From an uncultured Prevotellaceae bacterium (GTDB lineage: Bacteria > Bacteroidota > Bacteroidia > Bacteroidales > Bacteroidaceae), in contig CALELI010000064.1 in assembly GCA_937902455.1 (NCBI GenBank), positions 1 to 54,831 on the forward strand: a stretch of 54,831 bases of DNA, in the 5' to 3' direction. The position numbers were made by a program, and so were the translations under genes. This document shows, in pieces, positions 1 to 8,931 of the stretch. Below the pieces are notes generated by a model. That model saw only the letters and a program-made list of their open reading frames with translations. It was not told the origin of the DNA and did not search any database. How positions within the stretch are numbered: the first letter of the stretch is position 1; the number at the start of each line of letters is the position of its first letter.

Positions 1-62
1 ACCTGCTAAAGAAAAATCTCAAAATCACCTAAAATGTAATTAATAGAACACCCCTGAAACGA

Positions 63-93
63 AATAAGGTGTCTCGTTGCGGGACACCTTATT
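63..93. terminator. Hairpin terminator downstream of pepD
   Basis: An 11-bp perfect stem (AATAAGGTGTC with GACACCTTATT) around a 9-nt loop lies about 50 bp past the pepD stop codon. The plus-strand side is followed by an AT-rich tract rather than a clean T run, so it may serve transcription from either side. A second small imperfect palindrome (CTCC...GGGGAG, about 112-129) lies between it and the pepD stop and resembles half of the GC-rich repeat found in iorA. Confidence 0.6.
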
Positions 94-144
94 ATATATA
101 CGGCTTTCTCATCTCCTCCCTTTTGGGGAGTTTAGTAGAGGCTA

Positions 145-1605
145 CTATTTCTTAGGAATATTCTTGAGTATCTCTGTGACGTAGCTATAGAACTTCCCGA
201 CAGAAGGAATGTAACAACGCTCGTTTGGAGTGTGAGGGGAAAGGAGGGTCGGGCCGATTGATGCCATGTCCATCTCAGGATACTTTGGACCTATGATTCC
301 ACATTCCAGTCCTGCATGAACTACAAGTACCTTTGCCTCTTCGCCAAACATTTTCTTATAGGTCTTCGACATGAGAGTTACGAGAGTTGATGATGTATTT
401 GGCTGCCAGCCACTGTAACCTCCAGAGAGACGGACCTTCATTCCTGCCATGGAGAAGCATGCTATCAGTTCATTGCAGAGGAATTGTTTCATGCTGTCGT
501 TAGAACTACGTGCAAGCATTGCTATTTCAGCCTTGCCCTTCTCGATGTTAATGATGGAGAGGTTGACAGAAGTTTCTACGATAGAAGGAATGGTTGGGAT
601 GAAACGGAGTACGCCATCGTGTGCAGCCATGACTGCGTTGATGAGGTTGACCTGAATTTCCTCCGGAATGGCTTTACGTGGCATACGGGTCTTTTCGACT
701 GTGAGTACGATTGGAGACTTTTCGATGTCCTTGAACTCTGCATTGAAAGTCTTCTGGCATTTGGTTACGAGACGCTTGAAAGCACGTACCTTGTCCTTGG
801 AAAGTACTACGACAGCGTCACCGCTACGAGGAATGGCATTACGCATGTTTCCACCATGCCAGCTGCAGAGTTGTGCAAGACCTGTGTTGACAACTGCGAA
901 GAGTACTCTTGCCATGAGTTTGTTGGCATTTCCACGGCCTTCATTGATTTCAAGCCCAGAGTGACCGCCAAGCAGTCCGCTGATAGAAACCTTATAGGCA
1001 ACGGCGTCATCGATGTTGATTTCTACGAGCTTGTATTTCATTGAGGCATTGATGTCCATACCTCCGGCGCATCCAATAGTGATTTCACCGTCAGTCTCTG
1101 AGTCAAGATTAAGGAGAAGCGTGCCCTTGAGCTCTTTTGCTGGCAGTTCGTTGGCACCGAACATACCAGTCTCCTCGTCGCGAGTGATAAGCACCTCAAG
1201 CGGGCCGTGCTTTGCCTTGCTGTCTGCGATTATGGCCATGGCGGTAGCAACTCCCATGCCGTCGTCAGCACCAAGAGTTGTGTTGTTTGCCTTTACCCAG
1301 TCACCGTCAACGACTGTCTGGATAGGGTCTTTCACGAAGTCATGAGGACTGTCATCCGTTTTCTGTGGAACCATGTCCATGTGGGCTTGGAGCACGACTG
1401 TCTGGCGGTCTTCATAGCCCTTTGTTGCAGGAACCTGTATGTACACATTCCCGGCAGAGTCAATCTTTGCCTTTGCACCATGTTCCTTAGCAAACTTCAC
1501 GAGGAAGGTTGCCACTGCTTTTGTGTGTCCCGAAGGACGAGGAATCTGAGTGAGAGAATGGAAACATTCCCATACGAGTTTCGGCTGTAAGTCTGTAATT
1601 GTCAT
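145..1605 (-). CDS. pepD: Aminoacyl-histidine dipeptidase (M20 family)
   Basis: The 486-residue product has the layout of cytosolic PepD (peptidase family M20C), a two-zinc dipeptidase that cleaves Xaa-His and other dipeptides. Visible metal and catalytic motifs are HMD at residues 75-77, ADD at 113-115 (bridging Asp), the DEETG motif at 143-147 with catalytic Glu, a second Asp in NLDSE near 167, and a late His in SPHTPNER near 460. There is no signal peptide. Length is normal for the family. The gene is alone on the minus strand, 39 bp downstream of the flippase-like gene, and ends before a hairpin terminator. Function is called from motifs only; assignment is secure. Confidence 0.95.
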   Translation of the reverse strand: MTITDLQPKLVWECFHSLTQIPRPSGHTKAVATFLVKFAKEHGAKAKIDSAGNVYIQVPATKGYEDRQTVVLQAHMDMVPQKTDDSPHDFVKDPIQTVVDGDWVKANNTTLGADDGMGVATAMAIIADSKAKHGPLEVLITRDEETGMFGANELPAKELKGTLLLNLDSETDGEITIGCAGGMDINASMKYKLVEINIDDAVAYKVSISGLLGGHSGLEINEGRGNANKLMARVLFAVVNTGLAQLCSWHGGNMRNAIPRSGDAVVVLSKDKVRAFKRLVTKCQKTFNAEFKDIEKSPIVLTVEKTRMPRKAIPEEIQVNLINAVMAAHDGVLRFIPTIPSIVETSVNLSIINIEKGKAEIAMLARSSNDSMKQFLCNELIACFSMAGMKVRLSGGYSGWQPNTSSTLVTLMSKTYKKMFGEEAKVLVVHAGLECGIIGPKYPEMDMASIGPTLLSPHTPNERCYIPSVGKFYSYVTEILKNIPKK

Positions 1606-1644
1606 AGTTTTGTTTTTAAGAGGTTAGAAATATTTACTATTTGG

Positions 1645-2559
1645 CTATTTGTTCATTTCCTTTTTCTGTGCCAGACAGAGGAGAGAGTAGACTCCGAGGA
1701 CTGGCATGAGAGCAGTCTGGACGGCCCATACAATCATCACGAACATCTCTGCATCAGTGGCAGCCACTCCATAGAGTACGAGTATGGTCTTTACGGCAAA
1801 GTGCCATGGTCCCATTCCGTTTGGAGTCGGGACGACAACTGCAATGCTACCAATGATAAATGCTACCAGAGCCGTCATAAGAGAGAGATTCGCAGTGTAT
1901 TCGAAACTGAAGAAAGCAATATAGAAGTGGAGGAAATAACTCACCCATATTGCAAGGGTGTAGAACGTGAACAGTCCTTTGTTGTCTACGTCCTTCAGTG
2001 AGAAGATTCCAGCTTTCAGGTCGCTGATAATCTGTTTTATCTTTGACTCTCCGGTTACACGTTTCAGGAGAATATATACAAATATTATGGTGAGAATCAG
2101 GCAGCATATTGTCACAATCCATCCTGTTGTCGTGAATGTGTTGAGCCATGAGACAAAGTTCGTGCCTGTCTCTGCAAAAAAGTTCGTGAATGTCTGTAGT
2201 TGCAGCAGAAAGACTATTAGGCATATCAGTAGTATGAGGATGGAGTCGATGACTCTCTCGGTCAACACTGTACCCAGGGACTTGGAGAAAGATGTGCCAT
2301 CATATTTCTTCAGGATTCCACATCTGATAACCTCACCGCTTCTTGGGATGACAAGGCTGCTGGCGTAGGATATGAAGATGGCGTGGATACAGTCCACCAT
2401 CCTTGGATGTTCGTCCAGAGGTTCGAGTGTCTGTTTCCAGCGCAGGCCACGAAACACCTGAGCGGTGATTCCGAAGATGAGGGATATGAGCATCCAGTTC
2501 CAGTCCATGCCGTCCCGTAAGGTCTGGCTGACCTTCGAGAAGTCAAATCCTCGGTACAT
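1645..2559 (-). CDS. Flippase-like integral membrane protein (LPG synthase TM / UPF0104 family)
   Basis: A 304-residue polytopic membrane protein with about seven to eight hydrophobic segments. It matches the lysyl-phosphatidylglycerol synthase transmembrane (flippase-like) family: a charged RGLRWKQTLEPL stretch, the ISYASSLVIPRSGEVIRCGILKKYDG region, and the late PTPNGMGPWHFAVKTIL motif. The family is thought to move or position lipid-linked substrates; the substrate here is unknown. The first ATG at 2559 lies inside the sequence that should form the first membrane helix: the frame stays open to 2643 and encodes ILLPFAIGGVIIWWM just before it. The true start is probably a non-ATG codon, for example CTG at 2637. 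Confidence 0.85.
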   Translation of the reverse strand: MYRGFDFSKVSQTLRDGMDWNWMLISLIFGITAQVFRGLRWKQTLEPLDEHPRMVDCIHAIFISYASSLVIPRSGEVIRCGILKKYDGTSFSKSLGTVLTERVIDSILILLICLIVFLLQLQTFTNFFAETGTNFVSWLNTFTTTGWIVTICCLILTIIFVYILLKRVTGESKIKQIISDLKAGIFSLKDVDNKGLFTFYTLAIWVSYFLHFYIAFFSFEYTANLSLMTALVAFIIGSIAVVVPTPNGMGPWHFAVKTILVLYGVAATDAEMFVMIVWAVQTALMPVLGVYSLLCLAQKKEMNK

Positions 2560-2714
2560 CCACCAGATGATAACTCCGCCAATGGCGAATGGAAGGAGGA
2601 TGTTTGTGGCTTTTCTTATTATTGTTTTCGTTTCCAGTCTATGTTAAAACTATTTGCAACTGCAAAGTTAATAAAAATTTCATTCTTCATTCTGCATTAT
2701 TCATTTTTTATTGC

Positions 2715-2722
2715 TATATTTG
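2715..2722 (+). promoter_or_regulatory. -7 box TATATTTG upstream of rubrerythrin
   Basis: TATATTTG fits the Bacteroidetes -7 consensus TAnnTTTG and sits 33 nt before the rubrerythrin start. No convincing TTTG element is visible about 20 nt upstream, so the promoter is called on the -7 box and position alone. Confidence 0.5.
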
Positions 2723-2754
2723 CAATCGATTTCTAAATTAATTCTAAAAATTAT

Positions 2755-3300
2755 ATGACAATGAAAGACTTAAAAGGAACAAAGACTGAGAAGAATTTGA
2801 TGGAGGCTTTCGCTGGCGAAAGTCAGGCAAGAAACAAGTACACTTATTTTGCTTCAAAGGCAAAGAAGGACGGCTATGTACAGATTAGCAAAATCTTTGA
2901 GGAAACTGCTAATAACGAGAAGGAACATGCAAAGATTTGGTACAAGCTCCTCAACAATGGTGTAGCCGATACTGCTGAAAACCTGCTTGCTGCTGCAGAA
3001 GGTGAAAACTTCGAATGGACTGACATGTATGCTCGTATGGCAAAGGAAGCCGATGAAGAAGGCTTCCCTGAGATTGCTGCCAAGTTCCGTATGGTAGGTC
3101 AGATTGAGAAGGAGCACGAGGCTCGCTACCGCAAGTTACTTGCAAACGTGAAGGGTGGTCTTGTATTCAGCAAGGATGGCGACAAGGTATGGCAGTGCTC
3201 AAACTGCGGACACATCGTTGTCGGCAAGGAAGCTCCGCAGCTCTGTCCTGTATGCGCCCATCCTCAGGCTTATTTCGAAATCAAGGCTGAGAACTATTAA
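2755..3300 (+). CDS. rbr: Rubrerythrin
   Basis: A 181-residue rubrerythrin, a cytoplasmic peroxide-reducing protein of anaerobes. The N-terminal ferritin-like four-helix domain (residues about 10-130) carries the diiron ligands in ExxH-type motifs: MEAFAGESQARNKY, EETANNEKEHAK (51-60) and GQIEKEHEARY (115-124). The C-terminal rubredoxin-like knuckle has Cys148-Cys151 and Cys164-Cys167. A second ATG two codons in (2761) is an equally good start. The stop overlaps the stop of the convergent symporter gene by 4 bp. Expression is likely from the TATATTTG box at 2715. Confidence 0.96.
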   Translation: MTMKDLKGTKTEKNLMEAFAGESQARNKYTYFASKAKKDGYVQISKIFEETANNEKEHAKIWYKLLNNGVADTAENLLAAAEGENFEWTDMYARMAKEADEEGFPEIAAKFRMVGQIEKEHEARYRKLLANVKGGLVFSKDGDKVWQCSNCGHIVVGKEAPQLCPVCAHPQAYFEIKAENY

Positions 3301-4673
3301 TCCCAGCACTCAATGTCAGCCTGAATGTCAGGCATCTTGGATTTATTGAAGGTCGGTTCTTTACCGGCCTTCTTTTGTTGCATATAGTCATCGAGGAGTC
3401 GCCATGCATACTTCGACAACGGCACTATTGCTGCAATGTTACAGATGGTCAGGAATCCCATCATCACGTCAACGATAGTCCATGCTTCCTGCAATGTGAA
3501 CCACGCGGATGAAAGGAGTATGATTCCCGTAGCGATTCGGAAAGCAAAGAGCACTTTCTTCGAGGATGTGATAAAGAGGATATTAGTCTCGCCGTAGAAG
3601 TAGTTTGCGATGATTGTACTATATGCAAACAGGAATATAGCTGCCGTGATGAAGTACTTTCCGGCAGGACCTATCTCTGTTTCCAGCGCATTGGACGTGA
3701 GAATGATGCCATCGTCACCGCAGTTGTACTTTCCGGAAATAAGGATTATCATGGCTGTGCATGTACAGATGACCAGCGTGTCGATGAACACGCCCAGAGC
3801 CTGAAGCAAACCCTGCTTTACGGGGTGGGAGGTCTCTGCTATGGCTGCTGCGTTAGGTGTCGAACCTTCGCCAGCCTCGTTGCTGAACAATCCTCGTCGT
3901 ACTCCCTGCATGATAGTGGCTCCGAACAGCCCGCCTGCCACCTGTGTGACTCCGAACGCACCATCGAATATGAGCTTGAAGACCCGTGGCAGTTCTCCGA
4001 TATTAGTGAGGATGACGTATAGTGCAATTATCAGATATCCAATCGCCATGACTGGAACACAGAGTGATGTGAATCGCGCAATTCTGTGAATGCCTCCGAA
4101 GATAATCAGGAATGTCATTACCATCAGTGCTATGCCTATCGTGACCTTGTCGCAGCCAGAGGTGTCGTTCAAGGCTGCAATCAGCGTGTTCGATTGTACA
4201 AGTTGGTTTGCCATTCCGAACGTGATGGTTATGAGTACGGCAAAGAGAATGCCCATCCATTTCCTGTGAAGTCCGTGGGTCATGTAGTAGGCTGGTCCTC
4301 CGTAGAAGGACTTTTCGCTCTTGCGTTTGAAGAGCTGTGCCAGAGTGGCTTCTACGAATGCCGTCGCAGAACCGAACAGGGCCATCACCCACATCCAGAA
4401 TACTGCGCCCGGTCCTCCGATGAATATTGCGCTTGCCACGCCGGCAAGGTTTCCTGTCCCGACCCGGCTGGCAAGGGACACAGCAAAGGCCTGGAAGGAA
4501 CCGATTTCACGTTTCTCCTTCGTGTCGCGTCCAAGCGTGATGCGAATCATGTCGCGTAGGTTATGGAACTGCACGCCTCTTGCCCGGAACGTGAAATATA
4601 TGGCACTTCCTATGAGCAGAAAGGTTACTAATGCCCACAGATATTCGTTGATTAAATTAATAAAGTGAATCAT
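3297..4673 (-). CDS. Sodium:amino acid (alanine) symporter, AGCS family
   Basis: A 458-residue inner membrane protein of the alanine/glycine:cation symporter family. It has about ten hydrophobic segments and the hallmark SLASRVGTGNLAGVA region near residue 65 and the FSNEAGEGSTPNAAAIAE motif near residue 264. It imports small neutral amino acids with sodium; the exact substrate cannot be read from sequence. It is transcribed divergently from ksgA, with a TAAATTTG box on the minus strand at 4688-4681, only about 8 nt before the ATG, implying a very short leader. Its 3' end meets the rubrerythrin gene. Confidence 0.92.
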   Translation of the reverse strand: MIHFINLINEYLWALVTFLLIGSAIYFTFRARGVQFHNLRDMIRITLGRDTKEKREIGSFQAFAVSLASRVGTGNLAGVASAIFIGGPGAVFWMWVMALFGSATAFVEATLAQLFKRKSEKSFYGGPAYYMTHGLHRKWMGILFAVLITITFGMANQLVQSNTLIAALNDTSGCDKVTIGIALMVMTFLIIFGGIHRIARFTSLCVPVMAIGYLIIALYVILTNIGELPRVFKLIFDGAFGVTQVAGGLFGATIMQGVRRGLFSNEAGEGSTPNAAAIAETSHPVKQGLLQALGVFIDTLVICTCTAMIILISGKYNCGDDGIILTSNALETEIGPAGKYFITAAIFLFAYSTIIANYFYGETNILFITSSKKVLFAFRIATGIILLSSAWFTLQEAWTIVDVMMGFLTICNIAAIVPLSKYAWRLLDDYMQQKKAGKEPTFNKSKMPDIQADIECWD

Positions 4674-4680
4674 AATGTTG

Positions 4681-4739
4681 CAAATTTAGTATTTTTTACG
4701 CGAAACGAAAACAAAAACGAAAACTTTTTTATAAATTTG
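4681..4739. promoter_or_regulatory. Divergent promoter pair agcS / ksgA
   Basis: The 74-bp gap holds two TAnnTTTG boxes facing apart: TAAATTTG on the minus strand at 4688-4681 for the symporter and TAAATTTG on the plus strand at 4732-4739 for ksgA. Both are close to their start codons (about 8 nt each), so leaders are very short. Confidence 0.6.
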
Positions 4740-4747
4740 CACGTAAT

Positions 4748-5554
4748 ATGAATTACGTAAAGCCAAAGAAAAGCCTCGGACAGCATTTCCTCACTGATAT
4801 GGGAATTGCAGGCAGGATTGCCGACACTGTGGATGTATGCCCCGGCATTCCTATTCTGGAAGTGGGGCCGGGTACGGGTGTGCTTACTCAGTTCCTGATG
4901 AAGAAGGAACGTGAACTAAGGGTCGTGGAACTTGACGGCGAGTCGGTTGACTACCTTCTTGAACATTTCCGTGAACTGCCACCTCAGGACATCCTTGCTG
5001 CCGATTTCCTGAAGATGAATCTCAGCGAGACCTTTGGCGGACGTCAGTTTGTGCTTGCTGGCAACTACCCCTATAACATCTCATCGCAGATATTCTTCAA
5101 GGTGGTTGACAACCGTCCCCTCATTCCTTGCTGTACGGGAATGATTCAGAAGGAAGTGGCAGAACGTCTTGCCGCCAAGCCGGGGAATAAGAGCTACGGA
5201 GTCCTCAGTGTGTTTATTCAGGCATGGTATGACGTGGAGTATCTCTTCACCGTTCATGAGAATGTGTTCAATCCGCCTCCAAAAGTGAAGAGCGCGGTCA
5301 TCTGCATGAAGAGGAACGGCAGGGAAAGCCTTGGGTGCGACGAACGGCTCTTCCGCAGGATAGTGAAGACAGTCTTCACCATGCGCAGGAAGATGATTCG
5401 CAATGGCTTGAAACAGGTCTTGAATGGTATGGTTGACAGTCAGGTTGCCTCTGAGTTCCTTGCTGACAGTTTCTTCAACAACCGTCCTGAACAGGTAAGC
5501 ATCGAGGAGTTTATTTCTTTAACAAACCGTATATCTGCTCTGCCGCACGCTTAG
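4748..5554 (+). CDS. rsmA: 16S rRNA (A1518/A1519) dimethyltransferase
   Basis: The 268-residue product is KsgA/RsmA, which dimethylates two adjacent adenosines near the 3' end of 16S rRNA late in 30S assembly. It opens with the typical KKSLGQHFL motif, has the SAM-binding LEVGPGTGVLTQ (37-48), and the catalytic NYPYNIS motif at 106-112 (usually NLPYNI/NIPYNI). The C-terminal region carries the FNPPPKVKSAVI and FTMRRKMIRNGLK signatures. Normal length. Its last 44 bp overlap the 3' end of convergent lpxB, a long tail-to-tail overlap. Confidence 0.97.
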   Translation: MNYVKPKKSLGQHFLTDMGIAGRIADTVDVCPGIPILEVGPGTGVLTQFLMKKERELRVVELDGESVDYLLEHFRELPPQDILAADFLKMNLSETFGGRQFVLAGNYPYNISSQIFFKVVDNRPLIPCCTGMIQKEVAERLAAKPGNKSYGVLSVFIQAWYDVEYLFTVHENVFNPPPKVKSAVICMKRNGRESLGCDERLFRRIVKTVFTMRRKMIRNGLKQVLNGMVDSQVASEFLADSFFNNRPEQVSIEEFISLTNRISALPHA

Positions 5555-6656
5555 ATGCACCCTTGTCGCCAAGTATCCGGCGCATCTCTTCATAGTCTTT
5601 CAGCATCGTTTCCCTTCCGAGACTTCCTGGAAGGATGTCGTACAGACAGTCTCTGACGTTTTCTTCCGTCATCTTGTCTGCCACGAGTTCGTGAACAATC
5701 TCCCTGCCTGCCACGAGGTTGACGAGCGAGATGTACTTCACTTTCAGCACCAGTGACTTCAGTAGTGAGATGAGTTTCCCGAGGAAGGTGTAGTAGCACA
5801 CTACCTGCGGAATATCCAGTATGGCAGTTTCCAGAGTGGCAGTGCCCGATGTGACTAATGCTGCCGTTGACTGGCGTAGCAGACGGTAGGTCTGTCCTGA
5901 AACTATGAACACGCGTCTGTCTGCTGGGATGAATTGCTTGTAGTAGCTTTCCTCGATGCCCGGTGCTCCAGCAATCACTATCTGGTAGTCGTCGTCGAAT
6001 TCGGCTGCGGCTTCAATCATGATGTAGAGGTTGTCCTTTATCTCCTGTCTCCTGCTTCCGGCAAGCAGGGCAATGATAGGTCGGTTCTCGAGGGCATTGT
6101 CGGCACAGAACTGGTCGAGGGTATCGTTACCGTGCTCCGACTCAAGGAATGCACCTATCGCATCCACGCAAGGGTTGCCCACATAGTGGATGTCGTAGTC
6201 GTGGCCCTTGAAGAACTCTATTTCGAACGGTAGGATAGAGAACAGCTCGTCCACGTCCCTGCGGATATTCTTGATTCGGTATTCCTTCCATGCCCATATC
6301 TTCGGGGAGATATAGTAATAGACGGGTATGTCAGTGTTCTTGTGGACGAACTTGGCAATCTCGAGGTTGAAGCCTGGATAGTCAACGAGAATCACAACGT
6401 CAGGATGCCATCCCACGATGTCCTGCTTGCACTGGCGCATATTCTTCAGTATCGTTCCGGCGTGGAGCAGTACTGGTATGAACCCCATGTATGCCATGTC
6501 GCGATAATGCCTCACAAGAGTGCCGCCGACGCTCTCCATCAGGTCTCCTCCGTAGAAACGGAACTCCGCTTCTCCGTCAACGGCCTTCAGTTCCCTCATC
6601 AGGTTCGATGCGTGAAGGTCACCGGATGCTTCTCCTACTATCAGGTAGTATTTCAT
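5511..6656 (-). CDS. lpxB: Lipid-A-disaccharide synthase
   Basis: A 381-residue GT19 glycosyltransferase that joins UDP-2,3-diacylglucosamine to lipid X to form the lipid A disaccharide at the inner membrane. Clear family signatures are GEASGDLHASNLM (8-20), YYISPKIWAWKEYRIKNIRR (about 140-160), LPFEIEFF, LLAGSRRQEIKDN and VTSGTATLETAIL. Length is normal. It sits about 94 bp downstream of surE on the same strand, separated by an AT-rich stretch of repeated GTTAACT/TTATAA words (about 6685-6745). The 3' end overlaps ksgA. Confidence 0.97.
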   Translation of the reverse strand: MKYYLIVGEASGDLHASNLMRELKAVDGEAEFRFYGGDLMESVGGTLVRHYRDMAYMGFIPVLLHAGTILKNMRQCKQDIVGWHPDVVILVDYPGFNLEIAKFVHKNTDIPVYYYISPKIWAWKEYRIKNIRRDVDELFSILPFEIEFFKGHDYDIHYVGNPCVDAIGAFLESEHGNDTLDQFCADNALENRPIIALLAGSRRQEIKDNLYIMIEAAAEFDDDYQIVIAGAPGIEESYYKQFIPADRRVFIVSGQTYRLLRQSTAALVTSGTATLETAILDIPQVVCYYTFLGKLISLLKSLVLKVKYISLVNLVAGREIVHELVADKMTEENVRDCLYDILPGSLGRETMLKDYEEMRRILGDKGASKRAAEQIYGLLKK

Positions 6657-6750
6657 GATTCAAGTTTAAAAATACATGCTAAGGTTGAATTAACTTATAA
6701 TAAATTGTTAACTTATAATTCATTGTTAACTGTTAACTATTAACTGTTAA

Positions 6751-7533
6751 CTATGTCAACCGCGTTTCAAGCCAGTCAGCATATGCGTAGGCTGTCATGT
6801 CGATCTTGAGAGGAGTGACGGTCACATATCCTTTCTCGATGCATCTCTGGTCGCTCGTGTCCCTTTCGTCCAGACAGGTGTACTGTCCTACCATCCAGTA
6901 GTACTTGAACCCTCTTGGATTCATCCTCTCCACCAGTTCCTTGCCCCAGCTGCCGTTGGCCATTGAACAGATTTTCAGTCCTTTCAGGTCAGGAGTGTCT
7001 GGCGCGTTGACGTTGAGGCACACGCCCTTAGGCAGACCTTCTCTCAGAACCATCTCCATCACCTTATTAATATAAGGGCGCATAGGTTCGAAATCTGCGT
7101 CATCCTCATGGTTGCAGAGCGAGAACGCAACAGACGGAATGTCCTTCATGCATCCTTCCATCATTATTCCTACCGTACCCGAATAATGTGCGTTCACACT
7201 CGAGTTGTCGCCGTGGTTGATCCCACCGAGAACGAGGCTCGGCTTCCTCGGGCAGAACGAGTGCAGTCCTAACTTCACGCAATCCACAGGAGTGCCCGAA
7301 CAGGAAACGACCGTCAGCGATCCCAGTTCCTCATTTCCCTCTTCAAACCTTTGCTGCCTTGCTGTCAGTGGTTGCCAGAAGGTCACACTCATGGCATATC
7401 CTGACCGGGTGCCGTCAGGAGCTACAATCACCACGTCACCGAATTCCCTGGCAATCTGTGCCAGGAAATTAATCCCTTTTGCTCTGTATCCATCATCGTT
7501 CGAGATGAGAATCAATGGTCTTTCTCGTTTCAT
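6751..7533 (-). CDS. surE: 5'/3'-nucleotidase SurE
   Basis: SurE is a metal-dependent survival-protein phosphatase acting on nucleoside monophosphates. From the ATG at 7533 the protein is about 260 residues and begins MKRERPLILISNDDGYRAKG, where NDDG carries the metal-binding Asp pair. Further signatures are VVAPDGTRSGYAMSVTF, VSCSGTPVDCVKLG and GGINHGDNSSVNAHYSGTVG. The frame stays open to 7575, but the extra residues are the translation of an A/T-rich promoter-like region. A TATCTTCG box ends only 5 nt before the ATG, so the message may be almost leaderless or transcription may start elsewhere. Confidence 0.95.
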   Translation of the reverse strand: MKRERPLILISNDDGYRAKGINFLAQIAREFGDVVIVAPDGTRSGYAMSVTFWQPLTARQQRFEEGNEELGSLTVVSCSGTPVDCVKLGLHSFCPRKPSLVLGGINHGDNSSVNAHYSGTVGIMMEGCMKDIPSVAFSLCNHEDDADFEPMRPYINKVMEMVLREGLPKGVCLNVNAPDTPDLKGLKICSMANGSWGKELVERMNPRGFKYYWMVGQYTCLDERDTSDQRCIEKGYVTVTPLKIDMTAYAYADWLETRLT

Positions 7534-7538
7534 GTCTG

Positions 7539-7594
7539 CGAAGATAGGAAAAAAATATGAATTACGAAATACCAATTAAGATTTTTTTGCTTGC
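7539..7594 (-). repeat. Duplicated upstream segment, copy 1 (surE side)
   Basis: On the minus strand this 56-bp segment runs from GCAAGCAAAAAAATC to TATCTTCG and is nearly identical (one 1-bp indel and a few substitutions) to 10014-10068. TATCTTCG resembles the -7 box TATCTTTG. The two copies lie just upstream of unrelated genes (surE and the small ORF at 9993), so they look like a copied promoter or 5' regulatory segment. Confidence 0.6.
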
Positions 7595-7620
7595 ATTCAT
7601 TCTTCATCTATCATTTTTTA

Positions 7621-8931
7621 TCATAAGTCCATCAGTGCATAGGTGGCAATTCCTGCCAGGTAGCCGATCAGTGCAAGCCATGAGATGTGTTTCAGATACC
7701 AGGAAAATGTAATCTTCTCCATTCCCATGACCACCACACCGGCTGCTGACCCTATGATGAGTATGCTCCCGCCTGTTCCTGCACAGTAGGCGAGCAGTTG
7801 CCAGAAGGCACCATCCTGACTGTAGTTCGACAATTCCCCGACAACTGTCGACGGTTCTATCTGGTACATTTCCATTGCACTGGCTACCAGAGGTACATTG
7901 TCAATGATGGAAGAAAGAATCCCAATGAGAGTGTTGATTACATAGACGTTATGGATTTCATCCCTCAGCCATTCTCCGAGAGCCTGTAGCGCTCCTGTCT
8001 CCCCCAGAGCACCTACGGTGAGCAGAATGCCGATGAAGAACAGGATGGTTGGCATGTCGATAGTCCTTATTATATTCGACACGCATGATTCGTCCTGACT
8101 TTCCTCTGGCATCTGAATGTCGTAATGAATCATCACCTCCGTTATAATCCACAGAACACCCAGCACTCCCATGACGAAGATGAACGGAGGCAGGCCGGTT
8201 ATACTCCTGAACACAGGGACCAGTATAAGTCCGCCTACTCCGATGAAGAATATAACTATACGACATATTTTCGGGAAAGTGAAAGGCTCGTGGCTACAGT
8301 CGGTCTCGATATATTGTGGAGCACCACCTCTGCATAGCATGGCAGACATGAACAAGGATGGAATGACAATGCTTACTGCCGAGGGAAGTATGGTGCCGCT
8401 GATGATTCCTTCCGTTGTCACGACACCTTTTATCCAGAGCATTATTGTTGTCACATCGCCGATAGGCGAGAACGCACCTCCTGCATTTGCTGCAATGATG
8501 ACCGAACTGGCAAACAAAAGCATCTGCCGTCTGTTCGCAATGATTCGCCTGAGAACCATGATCATCACGATGGCCGTTGTCATGTTGTCGAGCAATGCCG
8601 ACATGATGAACGTCAGTCCTACGGTCTTCCACAGCAATACTTTCACATTGCGGCTTTTCAGCCAGCCACCTACAAAGTTAAAACCGTTGCAGGAGTCAAT
8701 CACGGCAACAATGGTCATTGCCCCCATGAGGAACAGTATTGTCTCGCATGCCTCGTAGACGTTCCTGGTAAATCCGTCATAGAGAACCGCACTGTCTGTA
8801 TTCACTGAGCAGAGTCCCCAGCACACCACGCTCATCAGCAGGGCAACTCCTGACTTATTCACTTTCGTGACATGCTCCATTGCTATGAGCGCATAACCAA
8901 TGATGAAGGTTATGATTACCAAGCCTGTCAT
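7621..8931 (-). CDS. nhaD: Na+/H+ antiporter NhaD-like (ion transporter superfamily)
   Basis: A 436-residue polytopic inner-membrane protein with about 11-12 hydrophobic segments. The NhaD/ArsB-type signatures are MSALLDNMTTAIVMIMVL (about 110-127), ANAGGAFSPIGDVTTIMLW (about 150-168), and the late SSIIDNVPLVASAMEMY and CAGTGGSILIIGSAAGVVVMG segments. It most likely exchanges sodium for protons. It is translationally coupled to the upstream 179-residue membrane protein through a 4-nt ATGA overlap (8928-8931). The next gene in the same direction is surE, after about 90 bp. Confidence 0.9.
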   Translation of the reverse strand: MTGLVIITFIIGYALIAMEHVTKVNKSGVALLMSVVCWGLCSVNTDSAVLYDGFTRNVYEACETILFLMGAMTIVAVIDSCNGFNFVGGWLKSRNVKVLLWKTVGLTFIMSALLDNMTTAIVMIMVLRRIIANRRQMLLFASSVIIAANAGGAFSPIGDVTTIMLWIKGVVTTEGIISGTILPSAVSIVIPSLFMSAMLCRGGAPQYIETDCSHEPFTFPKICRIVIFFIGVGGLILVPVFRSITGLPPFIFVMGVLGVLWIITEVMIHYDIQMPEESQDESCVSNIIRTIDMPTILFFIGILLTVGALGETGALQALGEWLRDEIHNVYVINTLIGILSSIIDNVPLVASAMEMYQIEPSTVVGELSNYSQDGAFWQLLAYCAGTGGSILIIGSAAGVVVMGMEKITFSWYLKHISWLALIGYLAGIATYALMDL

